NCBI GenBank assembly: GCA_963926475.1
Contig: CAWUXE010000010.1
Coordinates: forward strand, 7,922-71,921
Direction: 5' to 3'
DNA from: UBA2040 sp002384725
GTDB taxonomy: Bacteria; Bacteroidota; Bacteroidia; Flavobacteriales_D; Crocinitomicaceae
Length of the DNA: 64,000 bases
A program made the position numbers and the translations under genes. How positions within the stretch are numbered: position 1 is the stretch's first letter; every line of letters begins with the position of its first letter. Below the pieces are notes generated by a model. It was given only the letters and a program-made list of their open reading frames with translations, was not told where the DNA came from and did no database searches. Shown one piece after another: positions 25,764-34,895 of the stretch.

Positions 25764-27004
25764 CAACCCGCAATCTTCTTCGCTGTCTTAACATACTGAA
25801 TGAAATCTTTCGAATGATCAATATTCTTTAACACTACCTTCTCCCCTTTTGCTTTTCGTTTGTTGAATTCTTCCATATCCATACTTGGAATACTGGTGTG
25901 GCTCAAGCGAATGAAAATTAAATTTTTGGAAGGAATAACGGCTATGTATTGACCCAACAATCCTCGACAATAATATATTTGATCTTCGCCGTCGTGATAA
26001 GTCCAAATGTGTAAAGCGTAGCAGGTATTTTCTATTCCATCATCAGTTATTGGAGCGCGATTGGTGAACATTTCAACCATGAATTTTTCTGAAACGATTT
26101 GTTCTCCGTTCCATTTTCCTTTGTTCATGATTAAACGTCCCAGTCGACCAAAATCTTGCGCTGTGGCATACAAACAACAAAACGCTTTTTCGTCACCATT
26201 TTCTTTGTCCAAACTCCAAAAGGCATCGCTTTGTGTACCAATTTTTGTCCATAATTTTTGTTCGGCATATTTCGATAGATCCGTGCCTACTGCCTTTTCG
26301 ATTATAAAACCGAGGAGCTGCGAATTTCCACTTTGGTACTTGAATTCCTTTCCAGGTGGCGTTACTCCTTTTTGGCGACTGACCAAACCGTACAAATCAT
26401 TTCCGTAATAGGATTCTGCATTTTCAGACAAAGGGTTCTTCCCACTTTCTTCCCAATCGAGGCCAGACGCCATTTGCATCAAGTGACGTATGGTAATGTC
26501 TTTTTTATCGTCGCTTTCGAAACTGGGAATATACTTTGCCACCTTTTCGTCAAGCGATTTGATTTTTCCTTCATCGATTGCTACGCCAATCAACATACCA
26601 ACAACTGTTTTTGCGACGGAGAACATATTGGAAACGGTTCCGATGGCATGCTTTTCATAATACTTTTCAAAAAGCAAAGAATCACCTTTGAAAACTAGAA
26701 ATGCAGTCGTTTTGGTTTTCTGATTCAGCTTTTCTTCTTCCGGTGTGAAATTGTAGACATTATAATCATGATCAACACCCCATTTAAACGTTTCTCCCGA
26801 CTTTTTGATGGTCGAGTAAGGGAATAGGTCTAAATCATAGATATCTGGTCCTGATTTGCCCATTAGGTAGGTTTTTGCAATTCCTTTATACAGATAGAAA
26901 CGACCTGAAAGGATGATAAAAAGATTGACGATAATGACTATCGCGAGAAGGAAAATCCCGAAAACTTTAAAAACTTTCTTTATCCATCGAAGTAATGTAC
27001 TCAT
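25760..27004 (-). CDS. serine hydrolase, beta-lactamase class C family
   Basis: 414 aa with an N-terminal membrane anchor or signal (about residues 12-34). Catalytic SVAK tetrad (MFSVAKTVVGM, about 127-137) and YQSGN (about 223-227) correspond to the SxxK and YxN motifs of class C beta-lactamases and DD-peptidases; the third motif is unclear, perhaps RGLLGQY near 345. Substrate unknown: D-peptides or esters are the usual choices. Not a resistance gene on this evidence. Three bases separate it from lipB upstream, so it is probably in the lipB transcript. Confidence 0.85.
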   Translation of the reverse strand: MSTLLRWIKKVFKVFGIFLLAIVIIVNLFIILSGRFYLYKGIAKTYLMGKSGPDIYDLDLFPYSTIKKSGETFKWGVDHDYNVYNFTPEEEKLNQKTKTTAFLVFKGDSLLFEKYYEKHAIGTVSNMFSVAKTVVGMLIGVAIDEGKIKSLDEKVAKYIPSFESDDKKDITIRHLMQMASGLDWEESGKNPLSENAESYYGNDLYGLVSRQKGVTPPGKEFKYQSGNSQLLGFIIEKAVGTDLSKYAEQKLWTKIGTQSDAFWSLDKENGDEKAFCCLYATAQDFGRLGRLIMNKGKWNGEQIVSEKFMVEMFTNRAPITDDGIENTCYALHIWTYHDGEDQIYYCRGLLGQYIAVIPSKNLIFIRLSHTSIPSMDMEEFNKRKAKGEKVVLKNIDHSKDFIQYVKTAKKIAGC

Positions 27005-27006
27005 AT

Positions 27007-27705
27007 TTAATTGGCGTATTCGTAATCGAAGATTTGGGCAAGCTTTTCTTTGAGGACTTTTTTGACATCATCCATATTTGGTTCTCGACCTAACTCTTTC
27101 TTCATGGAAGTTACAGCTTTATCTTCAATCCCACAAGGGACGATATACCCAAAATACGACAAATCTGAATTTACATTAAATCCGATGCCGTGCATGGTAA
27201 CCCAGCGTGATGATTTGACACCCAAAGCACAAATCTTTCTGGCACGTTCCGTATCTCCTTCAATCCAGACGCCTGTTAAGCCATCTACTCTTCCCGATTC
27301 TATTCCGAATTCTTTCAAAGTTTGAATTACGGCTTCCTCTAAAAAGCGTAAATATTTATGGATATCGGAGAAAAAGTGATCTAAATCGAAAATAGGATAC
27401 ACGACCAATTGTCCGGGGCCGTGATATGTAATATCTCCACCACGATTGATTTTATAATACGTCGCTTGGCGTTCCTTCAGTTCAGCTTCGTTCAACAGAA
27501 GATGTTCCTCTTTGCCGCTTTTCCCTAAAGTAAATACATGTGGATGCTCGCACAACAAAAGAATATTCTCAGTTGGAACTTGATTTTCGTTCTTACGATT
27601 TTCGATTTTCTGAGCGATGGTTTTGGCAAACAATTCCTCCTGATAATCCCAAGCTTTTTGGTAATCTATTGAACCTAAATCTTGAAATTGAACGGTGGTT
27701 TTCAC
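27007..27705 (-). CDS. lipB: octanoyl-ACP:protein N-octanoyltransferase
   Basis: 232 aa enzyme moving the octanoyl group from ACP to lipoyl domains, first step of lipoate assembly. Motifs: RGGDITYHGPGQLVVYP (residues about 75-91), KICALGVKSSRWVTMHG with the catalytic Lys, and GYIVPCGIEDKAVTS with the acyl-carrying Cys near 183. Length and motif order are normal. lipA is not nearby. Two bases from the isomerase gene upstream. Confidence 0.95.
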   Translation of the reverse strand: MKTTVQFQDLGSIDYQKAWDYQEELFAKTIAQKIENRKNENQVPTENILLLCEHPHVFTLGKSGKEEHLLLNEAELKERQATYYKINRGGDITYHGPGQLVVYPIFDLDHFFSDIHKYLRFLEEAVIQTLKEFGIESGRVDGLTGVWIEGDTERARKICALGVKSSRWVTMHGIGFNVNSDLSYFGYIVPCGIEDKAVTSMKKELGREPNMDDVKKVLKEKLAQIFDYEYAN

Positions 27706-27707
27706 AA

Positions 27708-28709
27708 TTAAATTTTTGCGAGTGAATCTTTCAAATAATCGATGATTTCGACTTCAATACAATCCACATTATTCAGGTTTGCTATATAAAGCGATGCCCA
27801 GTCTAAAACACTATTCAAATAAAGTGTTTTTTCAATTTTGGAATTCCCCTTGGCTTCTAGGTTGATCACGGTGTCCGTTTTCATTCCTATGCTATTTAGG
27901 GTTATCTCCAATCGTTTTTGATTTCTTTCGATAAGGTCTTTTGTATTCAAAAATACGACCCCAAAACGGTTATCACCTCCACCCCAACCAACTAGTTCGT
28001 TGTGGTTCATTTCAGGAAGTGCACCTGCCCAGCTTAATTTCTTGTCATTCTCATTGAATTGTTGACGCACCCGAATCGCTAAAGCTTCGTAAGAACCAGA
28101 AGCATAAATAACAGGGATTTTATCTTTCAATTTCTCAGCAACTTCCATTGCCGTTTTTTTAATGTTTTCAGCTTCAGCAACAATCAGGTCATGGCCTTTT
28201 TTGATTTCCGCTAGACGTTCAGCTGGACACATTCCCAATCGGTGAAAAATGTTGACTAATTGTACCAATGAAAAAGCCAAAGTCGTTCTAGGAGGATTTC
28301 CACCTGGAACAAGAACATAATCGAATCCTTTTTCTTTGCATAAAGCTTCCAAAGAACCACCTGAAGTAACCGCAATAATATGAGCGTTTTTCTGAATAGC
28401 CGTATCCAAACTCATCAAGGTTTCCTCGGTATTTCCGGAATAAGAGGAGGCAATAACCAAAGAATTTTCGTTTACGTAACTCGGCAAATGATAATCTTGG
28501 CAAAAATTGACAGGTACGGTTAAATCTTTTTCAAGCCATTGCGACACAATTTTCCCACCAATACCAGAGCCCCCCATTCCGCAGATGACGATATTTTTAA
28601 TTTCAACTTCTGGTCTATTAAATGACTGTTTCTCGGCAATGCTGAGAGCCTCTAGAAGGTTTGCAGGAAAATCTTCTATCAATTGTTTCATTAAAATACT
28701 TGGCTCCAT
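27708..28709 (-). CDS. bifunctional phosphoglucose/phosphomannose isomerase
   Basis: 333 aa SIS-domain protein interconverting glucose-6-P or mannose-6-P with fructose-6-P. NIVICGMGGSGIGGKIVSQW lies at about 40-59, the second sugar-phosphate loop SSYSGNTEETL near 88-98, and the bifunctional-family segment PEMNHNELVGWGG near 229-241 with its catalytic Glu and His. This is the archaeal-type PGI/PMI family, also common in Bacteroidota. Confidence 0.9.
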   Translation of the reverse strand: MEPSILMKQLIEDFPANLLEALSIAEKQSFNRPEVEIKNIVICGMGGSGIGGKIVSQWLEKDLTVPVNFCQDYHLPSYVNENSLVIASSYSGNTEETLMSLDTAIQKNAHIIAVTSGGSLEALCKEKGFDYVLVPGGNPPRTTLAFSLVQLVNIFHRLGMCPAERLAEIKKGHDLIVAEAENIKKTAMEVAEKLKDKIPVIYASGSYEALAIRVRQQFNENDKKLSWAGALPEMNHNELVGWGGGDNRFGVVFLNTKDLIERNQKRLEITLNSIGMKTDTVINLEAKGNSKIEKTLYLNSVLDWASLYIANLNNVDCIEVEIIDYLKDSLAKI

Positions 28710-28733
28710 ATAACTGATTTTGTTTGTGCGAAA

Positions 28734-30065
28734 TTAGAAAAATTTACTAGGTCTGAGTAAACGTTGGACGGGGAAATCTATTTTACCATAAATTTCATTT
28801 TTCTTTATAGTATCCACTTTGAAGGTAAAAGGCGTTCGTTTATAACTTAAGTACCCACTATTTTCCTGGTTTGGAATAAGCTGAGGTTGCCTGTCACCAG
28901 AATAAAAAATGTAATAATCATTCACTTTTTTCATCGACAAAGGTGGAGATATTAAGAATCTGTACTTTTCTTTTTCCTTAGTTAGAATTCCATTTGACAA
29001 TAATTTATTAATCAAATAATTTGCTTTATCATTCATAGAAAGTGCCAAAGAAAAACCTTTCACTTTTGTTTCTCTCGTCGAAACGACCTCTGTAACTTCA
29101 AAATTGTCGTCCATCACCGATTCGATAAATGTTTCTTTCACGATTTGCTCTCCTCCTTCTCGAAAAGACAAATCTCCTTTCCATGCCACAAGAAAGTCGT
29201 CCATAGGAAAACTTATTTTACGACTCATTTTTTGCATGTAACGATGAATTGGATCTTCCTTATTCGAACCAAACGATTTAGCGTCAACATGCAAATTCAA
29301 GTATTGATTAGAAGTAGGGCTTACAGGCAAAGCTAAACCTTCTTCCTTGGGTGAAATATTGAACGGCTCGTTCGACTTTATATAGGAAAGTAATGTAACA
29401 CTTACGGAATCAACATTGTGGGCAAACATTGCCTTTTCAATCCCATATTCCTTTAAACTTTGAGCCGTGGAATACAACACTAAATTTTTCTCAGCGAAAT
29501 GTTTTTCTTCTAAAAATGCTATCCAGCTTTCGGATTGATCACCCTTTTTTGCATCTAAAACGCGTCTTAAGATTTTTGGAAATTTATCGCCTCTATACAC
29601 GAACAACCAATTTTTTCCGTAGGTTAAATAGCTTTTTTCTTTCGTCCAAGAATAAATCCGTTGACCACCTAGATCACCTTCCGTTACATCAATGAGTTGC
29701 TTCACTCGACCAATACCCGCTCCTATTTCACTGCTATCGGTAACATGAATTAAAAAACCCCAGCTGCCATCTTCATTGGCAAATCCATAAACAGAGGCTT
29801 GAAGATCGAGACCGTAACTTTTCGCTTGACCTAACAAAAACTCTTTAGAAAGAAAGTCTCTGTATTCCACTTTGTTGAAGTGGAACATGCCTGTCGTTTC
29901 ATGCGCTAATTCCAGAAGATTTGTGCGGATTAACACATCACCATCCGGTATGCGATCCACTATTTCGGGTTCGAATGAACGCGCCAAGTAAAAATGACGA
30001 CCGACAAGAAAACTAGCCAAAAGGATGGCAAGTAGAATGATTATGGAGATTTTTCTATACAACAA
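28734..30065 (-). CDS. membrane-anchored protein of unknown function, DUF4836-like
   Basis: 443 aa with one N-terminal membrane segment (residues about 7-25) and a large exported domain. The opening of the exported part (RIPDGDVLIRTNLLEL) and the overall layout resemble the next gene, and its product has the look of the DUF3352/DUF4836 group: repeated beta-rich units measuring themselves against a 'function as parameter' region. No catalytic motif seen. Twenty-one bases from the neighbouring DUF4836 gene, so probably an operon. Function unknown. Confidence 0.6.
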   Translation of the reverse strand: MLYRKISIIILLAILLASFLVGRHFYLARSFEPEIVDRIPDGDVLIRTNLLELAHETTGMFHFNKVEYRDFLSKEFLLGQAKSYGLDLQASVYGFANEDGSWGFLIHVTDSSEIGAGIGRVKQLIDVTEGDLGGQRIYSWTKEKSYLTYGKNWLFVYRGDKFPKILRRVLDAKKGDQSESWIAFLEEKHFAEKNLVLYSTAQSLKEYGIEKAMFAHNVDSVSVTLLSYIKSNEPFNISPKEEGLALPVSPTSNQYLNLHVDAKSFGSNKEDPIHRYMQKMSRKISFPMDDFLVAWKGDLSFREGGEQIVKETFIESVMDDNFEVTEVVSTRETKVKGFSLALSMNDKANYLINKLLSNGILTKEKEKYRFLISPPLSMKKVNDYYIFYSGDRQPQLIPNQENSGYLSYKRTPFTFKVDTIKKNEIYGKIDFPVQRLLRPSKFF

Positions 30066-30086
30066 ATGAAGATTTACAGAGTGTCA

Positions 30087-31997
30087 TTATTTCATGATAA
30101 CATACAAGCTATTCACCAAGTCTAGAACGTGTTTTCCAGAATCTTCATATTCACCTTTAAAGTCATACACCAATTTGAAATCTGTTTTGCTCACCGATGT
30201 TTTAGACGAAGTCAATTGCATATCGCCGGACTTCGTTCGCATCGCGTTCAACATATCGATTTGTGTATTCGTCATCCAAGTTCTTGGAATATTATCGATG
30301 ATTTTCGATGTATTCATTTGTCCATAAAGGGATCCTGATTTCTTTGTTGATTTGATTTGACTTCTCGTTAATTTGTTTACCCCAAAACCATCCGGGTTAT
30401 TCACTGCAAGATTTTCATCGTTGGTCATGATGAACATACCGCCATGATTGATAATGAATAAAGGAACTGAATTTAAAAACGCATTCTCGATTTTCCAGTA
30501 TTTACCCATATTCTGCCATTCAGAATTCATGTTAGACATTTGCTCCATAAAGATGTCCGGAATATCATTTCTCTTGGTTGAGAAACCCAAGGTGAAAATC
30601 GGGATATCTTGCTCTTCGAAGGTTTCCGTTTCGGTGTAATTGAAATCCTCGTCGTACTCATATACCAACTGACGAACAGGTACTTTTTTAACTCCGTTGA
30701 AAGAACCAAACATACCACCACGATACATATCGAAAATCGCATCTTTGTCTAAAAAGGCGTTCATCATTTCGATAGCCAAAACCGAACTGGAAACCATTCT
30801 GCTTTTCTCTTTCTTAAGAATCGGCATGATGATTTCATATGTTTTTTCATACGCTTTCCCCAAATCCACGTTATAGGTAAAGTAGGCTGAATTGTCCTTG
30901 TGAATGTATTTGGTCATGTTCTTGTCGAACTTACTGCTGTTCAATTCTTTGTAGATCGTTCCCAAGGCATCGCCGTAATTGGAGGTCATATTTGCCTCAA
31001 TGGAATGTTCCTTTAATCGTATATCGCCGACAATTTTATTGTTTTTATAGAGACCTGTAATGTCTTCGATTAGGGAAGGCATCACTTCACGATAGTGCCA
31101 AAAAGGTTGTGCTTTCAGGATGTTTCGCTCGTTGTCCAAGTAAAAAACGCCTTCCACATCATGTGTCAATTGTTCCGCTAAGACTTTATCTACTTTTCTT
31201 AAATTTTGTCCATCGATAAACAATTCTTTCGACACTTTAAGCAAATATTCTCTCCTCAAAGACGTTCTAATCGAATCTTTTAAATCGTAAAAGTTTTTGT
31301 GTGGAGCATAATCCTCTTCGATGATATAATCGCCAGACTCTTCAATTTCTTCCAAGGCTTCCTCGACATTGTACACATCTTCAATATTCTCTTCCATTTC
31401 GATAGCGGGAGTATCTTCGTCGTATGTTTCAGGAATTTCTTCGTAATCGGCTTTGTAATAATCGTCGTAGTAATTGTATCTTCTGTTATAGCTATATCCT
31501 CTTGCATACCAAGTTGAATCTGCAATGTCATCGACTCTAGTCGAAATAGGATCGACTCTTAACAAAACACCAATATTACCACGCACCATTAAATGATTGA
31601 AATAACTCGAATAGAATTGAACACCTTCATACGGTGAGTCTACCTTATCAAAATCATCAAAGGCACCAAAAAGTTTGTTGAGGTCGGCAATGCCAAATGA
31701 AAATCCAGTGACACTATAATCCCGATTCATTCCATAAAACACATTGAATTTTTGATCAAAATCTATACCTGCGTCTTTTATCGTTTTCCCAGAGGTAGAG
31801 CCATCGAACAATTCTTGTTGCAAATCTTCCATGAATTCATATTTGATTAATTCATCAAGAGGAATTTTTTGTAACAGGGAAATATTGTTGATACTAAATA
31901 CGGTAACGGCATCCACTGGGATGAAATCCTGGGATTTTTGGGCATTGAGTTCAACTGTTGTACATAACAACAGAAGTGTTAAACATAGCGTTTTCAT
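30087..31997 (-). CDS. DUF4836-family exported protein
   Basis: 636 aa with a signal peptide (LCLTLLLLCTTVELNAQ, cleaved near residue 19). The mature start DFIPVDAVTVFSINNISLLQK matches the beginning of DUF4836 proteins of Bacteroidota. A Tyr/Asp/Glu-rich, probably disordered stretch lies around residues 165-225, and the C-terminal half ends in LVYDFKGEYEDSGKHVLDLV. Role unknown; periplasmic or surface location inferred from the signal. First or second gene of a minus-strand envelope group with 28734-30065 and the lipoprotein at 32035-32718. Confidence 0.72.
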   Translation of the reverse strand: MKTLCLTLLLLCTTVELNAQKSQDFIPVDAVTVFSINNISLLQKIPLDELIKYEFMEDLQQELFDGSTSGKTIKDAGIDFDQKFNVFYGMNRDYSVTGFSFGIADLNKLFGAFDDFDKVDSPYEGVQFYSSYFNHLMVRGNIGVLLRVDPISTRVDDIADSTWYARGYSYNRRYNYYDDYYKADYEEIPETYDEDTPAIEMEENIEDVYNVEEALEEIEESGDYIIEEDYAPHKNFYDLKDSIRTSLRREYLLKVSKELFIDGQNLRKVDKVLAEQLTHDVEGVFYLDNERNILKAQPFWHYREVMPSLIEDITGLYKNNKIVGDIRLKEHSIEANMTSNYGDALGTIYKELNSSKFDKNMTKYIHKDNSAYFTYNVDLGKAYEKTYEIIMPILKKEKSRMVSSSVLAIEMMNAFLDKDAIFDMYRGGMFGSFNGVKKVPVRQLVYEYDEDFNYTETETFEEQDIPIFTLGFSTKRNDIPDIFMEQMSNMNSEWQNMGKYWKIENAFLNSVPLFIINHGGMFIMTNDENLAVNNPDGFGVNKLTRSQIKSTKKSGSLYGQMNTSKIIDNIPRTWMTNTQIDMLNAMRTKSGDMQLTSSKTSVSKTDFKLVYDFKGEYEDSGKHVLDLVNSLYVIMK

Positions 31998-32034
31998 GCT
32001 TTTTATTCTTGAGTGAAGGCGTTTTATCTACCTC

Positions 32035-32718
32035 TTATGGTTTCAGAGGACTAAGATAAATGGTATTTTCCAATAAACTCGGGTTTTGGCTCAAAGAATA
32101 TGCATTCGATTTAAGCATAACCGCCATTTTGTTCTTTGCCATTATCGCTGATTTGTTGCTAAAGTCTTTCACCAATCTATCAAAACGGGTGATAGAAATA
32201 TAATTACCTTGTTTTAGTAGATTTATTTCTTCCTCATTCAATCGATCTACTTTCTTAATACTGAATTCAGGTACAGACCTTTCAAAACTTCCTTCTTTCC
32301 GCGTCAACCAATCCACGTTGTCCCCTAAAAAGTCATCATTCCCTTTCACCTCACTTTTAACTGCACTTTTAATCGCTTCTTGGAGAAGCTTAACGGATTT
32401 AAAATCGCATTGCAATCTAAAAATGTAATTGCCAAAGTCCGCACCCATGTGAACATTTTTTATCCCTTCTTTTCCTTCAAATACCGTAATAAAATGATCT
32501 ATTCTACTTTGAATCTCTGCTTTATTTGGAATCTTTTTACCATCTAAACTATCCAAGGCCAACAAAGATGAAATCTTCACTTTAGAGGAAGACAGGTTAA
32601 TGTTGTATTTGAATGTTCCAGACCCATCCTCATTGATCGTAATGTCATCCAATATTTCAATACAAGACGACATTATAAACAAGGTGATTAAAGTCAAGAA
32701 AAGATATGCTTTTTTCAT
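32035..32718 (-). CDS. lipoprotein of unknown function
   Basis: 227 aa with a lipoprotein signal (LITLFIMSSC, Cys19). The mature part begins IEILDDITINEDGSGTFKYN, a pattern seen in Bacteroidota lipoproteins that carry an 'INxDGSG' beta-strand start, otherwise unrecognised. A -7 element TAATTTTG (32730-32723) ends only four bases before the ATG, so the mRNA may be leaderless. Thirty-seven bases separate it from the DUF4836 gene downstream, which may be co-transcribed. Confidence 0.65.
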   Translation of the reverse strand: MKKAYLFLTLITLFIMSSCIEILDDITINEDGSGTFKYNINLSSSKVKISSLLALDSLDGKKIPNKAEIQSRIDHFITVFEGKEGIKNVHMGADFGNYIFRLQCDFKSVKLLQEAIKSAVKSEVKGNDDFLGDNVDWLTRKEGSFERSVPEFSIKKVDRLNEEEINLLKQGNYISITRFDRLVKDFSNKSAIMAKNKMAVMLKSNAYSLSQNPSLLENTIYLSPLKP

Positions 32719-32722
32719 GGGT

Positions 32723-32730
32723 CAAAATTA
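32723..32730 (-). promoter_or_regulatory. -7 element of the lipoprotein gene
   Basis: Minus-strand TAATTTTG, four bases upstream of the ATG at 32718; a start site 5-7 bases on would fall at the initiation codon. Confidence 0.5.
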
Positions 32731-32853
32731 GTGAAATAACAATTCAAAAATGATACCACGATTTATTTAAATAAGAAAGTAGAAGCAAGAATTAAGAAGT
32801 GGGGCGTTTCTTACTTTTTATTTCTTCCCTCTTACTTCTTCCTTCTAATTTCT

Positions 32854-32861
32854 TACTTTTG
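32854..32861 (+). promoter_or_regulatory. -7 element of the RidA-like gene
   Basis: TACTTTTG followed by C, 18 bases before ATG 32880; no good -33 element in the pyrimidine-rich upstream sequence. Confidence 0.45.
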
Positions 32862-32879
32862 CACAAAACTTACAAGTAG

Positions 32880-33302
32880 ATGGAAAAATTCTCCACAAAC
32901 AAAGCACCAAAACCAGTCGGAATGTACCCTCATGCGCGAAAAGCAGGTGGATTGTTGTTTTTGTCTGGGGTTGGGCCAAGAACCGCAGGTTCAGATTCGA
33001 ATGATTCGCATGTGCCAGGATTGAAATTGGACCACAACGGGAATTTTTTAGAATTTGATTTTGAAGCGCAATGTCGAAGTGTATTTGACAATGTGAAAAT
33101 CATATTGGAAGAATCTGATTCAAGCTGGGAAAAATTAGTTGACGTTACTGTATTTTTAACGAATATGAAACGAGATTTTGCTACTTACAACAGAATTTAC
33201 GCTGAGTATTTCAAGGACAATTTACCGTGTCGTACGACTTGTGAAATCAGCTCACTCCCTACGCCCATTGCTATTGAGTTAAAATGCATTGCATCACTTT
33301 AA
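32880..33302 (+). CDS. RidA-family enamine/imine deaminase
   Basis: 140 aa, normal for the YjgF/YER057c/UK114 family, which hydrolyses reactive enamines and imines such as 2-aminoacrylate. Visible are the N-terminal KAPKPVGMYPHARKAGGLLFLSG, the central Asp/Thr strand VDVTVFLTNM and the active-site Arg in LPCRTTCEISSLP near 115-127. The GVGPR and long loop suggest a subgroup close to 2-aminomuconate deaminase homologues rather than RidA proper. Confidence 0.9.
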   Translation: MEKFSTNKAPKPVGMYPHARKAGGLLFLSGVGPRTAGSDSNDSHVPGLKLDHNGNFLEFDFEAQCRSVFDNVKIILEESDSSWEKLVDVTVFLTNMKRDFATYNRIYAEYFKDNLPCRTTCEISSLPTPIAIELKCIASL

Positions 33303-33315
33303 AATCAAAAAATAA

Positions 33316-33894
33316 ATGATTCGTTTTATTATTCGCTGTGCACTAGCACTAGCAGCTATAATTTTTACCGTTATACTTTTCAAGAATGGTAATTGGGGTT
33401 GGGGAATTGTCATGATTCCGGTTATCGTAATTGTCGGGTTGACTTTTTTCAGAAATGAAAACATGATTTTGGCAATGAACCAAATGCGTTTGGGAAATAC
33501 CGACAAGGCAAAAAGTTTGATGAACAAAATCACACATCCACAGTTGATGCCGAGAAAGCAACATGCTTACGTGATTTTCCTTCAAGCGGTTTTGAATACG
33601 CAAGAATTTGGTTTTGGAAAAACGGAAGCTATGTTGAGAAAAGCTTTGACACTTGGTTTGCGAACGAAACAAGATAACTCTGTTGCTCGCATGCACTTGG
33701 CAGGTATTTGTGCTCAAACAGGACGTAAGTCTGAAGCATTGACCTTGTTGGCTGAAGCGAAAAAAATGGACGAAAAAGGAATGATGAAAGACCAAATCAA
33801 TCAAATGCAAAAGCAATTGAAAATAGCACCGTCCAAAAACCAAATGCGCATGGCTACAATGCAAGGTGGTCGAAAGAAATCTCCCCGTAGATAG
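33316..33894 (+). CDS. membrane protein with TPR-like repeats
   Basis: 192 aa. Two adjacent hydrophobic helices (about 3-20 and 28-45) are followed by a cytoplasmic or periplasmic helical region: residues 50-160 read as about three TPR-like helix pairs (e.g. AMLRKALTLGL, ARMHLAGICAQTGRKSEALTLLAEA), and a basic tail ends GGRKKSPRR. Probably a scaffold; partners unknown. Located 13 bases after the RidA-like gene and two bases before the methyltransferase gene. Confidence 0.65.
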   Translation: MIRFIIRCALALAAIIFTVILFKNGNWGWGIVMIPVIVIVGLTFFRNENMILAMNQMRLGNTDKAKSLMNKITHPQLMPRKQHAYVIFLQAVLNTQEFGFGKTEAMLRKALTLGLRTKQDNSVARMHLAGICAQTGRKSEALTLLAEAKKMDEKGMMKDQINQMQKQLKIAPSKNQMRMATMQGGRKKSPRR

Positions 33895-33896
33895 TT

Positions 33897-34751
33897 TTGG
33901 GTAAGGACACACCAAAAGTTTATGCCGATTTTCCGAAGAACTATTCTCTTTTGGATGCAGGTGGTGGACAGAAACTCGAGAAATGGGGAGAGGTTATAAC
34001 CATTCGCCCAGAACGTCAAGCTTATTTCAAATCAGGTATTCTTTTTACAGATTGGGAAAAACAAGCGCATTGGAAATTCATAGAAAAGTCTGGTCAGAAA
34101 GGTGTTTGGAAGAATTTAAATCCATCGGCTAAAAACTGGCAGTTGGAAATAGAGGGTTTGAAACTGAATCTAGAATTGACCCATTTCAAACATGTCGGGT
34201 TGTTTCCGGAACAGAACATCAACTGGAAATTCATCCAGAAAAACCTACATCCCAAACAACGTTTTTTAAATCTATTTGCCTACACTGGATCTTCTTCATT
34301 GGTAGCAAAAGCGAAAGGTGCCGAGGTGCTGCACGTCGATTCAGTGAAGCAATTGGTCGGCTGGGCCAAAACCAACATGGAAACGTCCGAACTTTCAGAC
34401 ATCAAATGGGTGCTTGAAGATGCTTTGAAATTTGCTCAGCGCGAAGCAAAACGTGGGAATAAATATCACATGATTCAGATGGATCCGCCCGCTTGGGGAT
34501 TAGGAACGAAAGGTGAGAAATGGAAATTAGAAGATAAAATTCAGGAGTTGGTCAAAACGTGTTACGAAATTCTAGAACCGAAAGGTTGGTTGATTTTGAA
34601 CACTTACAGTCCGAGCTTGAAATTGGCCCAAACGCGATCAATAGTGAAGAATATTTTTCGAAATGACCCGGAAACTGCTGCAGAATTGTGGATGAAAACG
34701 GAGACGGGAAAGGATATGTATTTTGGAGATTTGGTGAGGGTGAGGAAATAA
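33897..34751 (+). CDS. class I SAM-dependent methyltransferase, RlmI-like
   Basis: 284 aa. N-terminal YSLLDAGGGQKLEKWGEV...RPERQAYF resembles the start of RlmI/RlmK-related RNA methyltransferases; the Rossmann core has FLNLFAYTGSSSLVAKAKGA (about 121-140) and HVDSVKQLVGWA, then the motif IV-like QMDPPAWG near 197-204. Likely methylates rRNA but the target base is unknown. The start is TTG 33897: a TAG sits at 33888-33890 and no ATG occurs until far inside. Presumably translated with the two genes before it. Confidence 0.82.
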   Translation: MGKDTPKVYADFPKNYSLLDAGGGQKLEKWGEVITIRPERQAYFKSGILFTDWEKQAHWKFIEKSGQKGVWKNLNPSAKNWQLEIEGLKLNLELTHFKHVGLFPEQNINWKFIQKNLHPKQRFLNLFAYTGSSSLVAKAKGAEVLHVDSVKQLVGWAKTNMETSELSDIKWVLEDALKFAQREAKRGNKYHMIQMDPPAWGLGTKGEKWKLEDKIQELVKTCYEILEPKGWLILNTYSPSLKLAQTRSIVKNIFRNDPETAAELWMKTETGKDMYFGDLVRVRK

Positions 34752-34771
34752 TTTAAAAACTCAGCGTAGTT

Positions 34772-34866
34772 CACCTCCCTCTGTCCCTCCTCAAGGAGGG
34801 ATACTCCATTCCAATTTCTGATTCTAGTTTCGTTCTTCCCTCCTTGAGGAGGGACAGAGGGAGGTG
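34772..34866. repeat. REP-like paired inverted repeat
   Basis: Arms 34772-34801 and 34837-34866 are perfect 30-bp reverse complements with a 35-base spacer. Each arm also holds its own near-palindrome (CCCTCCTCAAGGAGGG). A diverged single copy is at 54699-54730. It occupies the gap between the converging methyltransferase and SNF2 genes and could end both transcripts. Confidence 0.85.
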
Positions 34867-34895
34867 AAAGTTTCGAATTCCTTCATACACGAAAC

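Noticed and set aside
25760..27004. Serine hydrolase as an antibiotic-resistance beta-lactamase
   Set aside because: It has SxxK and YxN-like motifs but no clear KTG motif and sits in a housekeeping operon; substrate cannot be inferred.
28288..28503. Minus-strand 71-codon ORF inside the isomerase gene
   Set aside because: Out-of-frame shadow of a well-supported gene with no family or signal.
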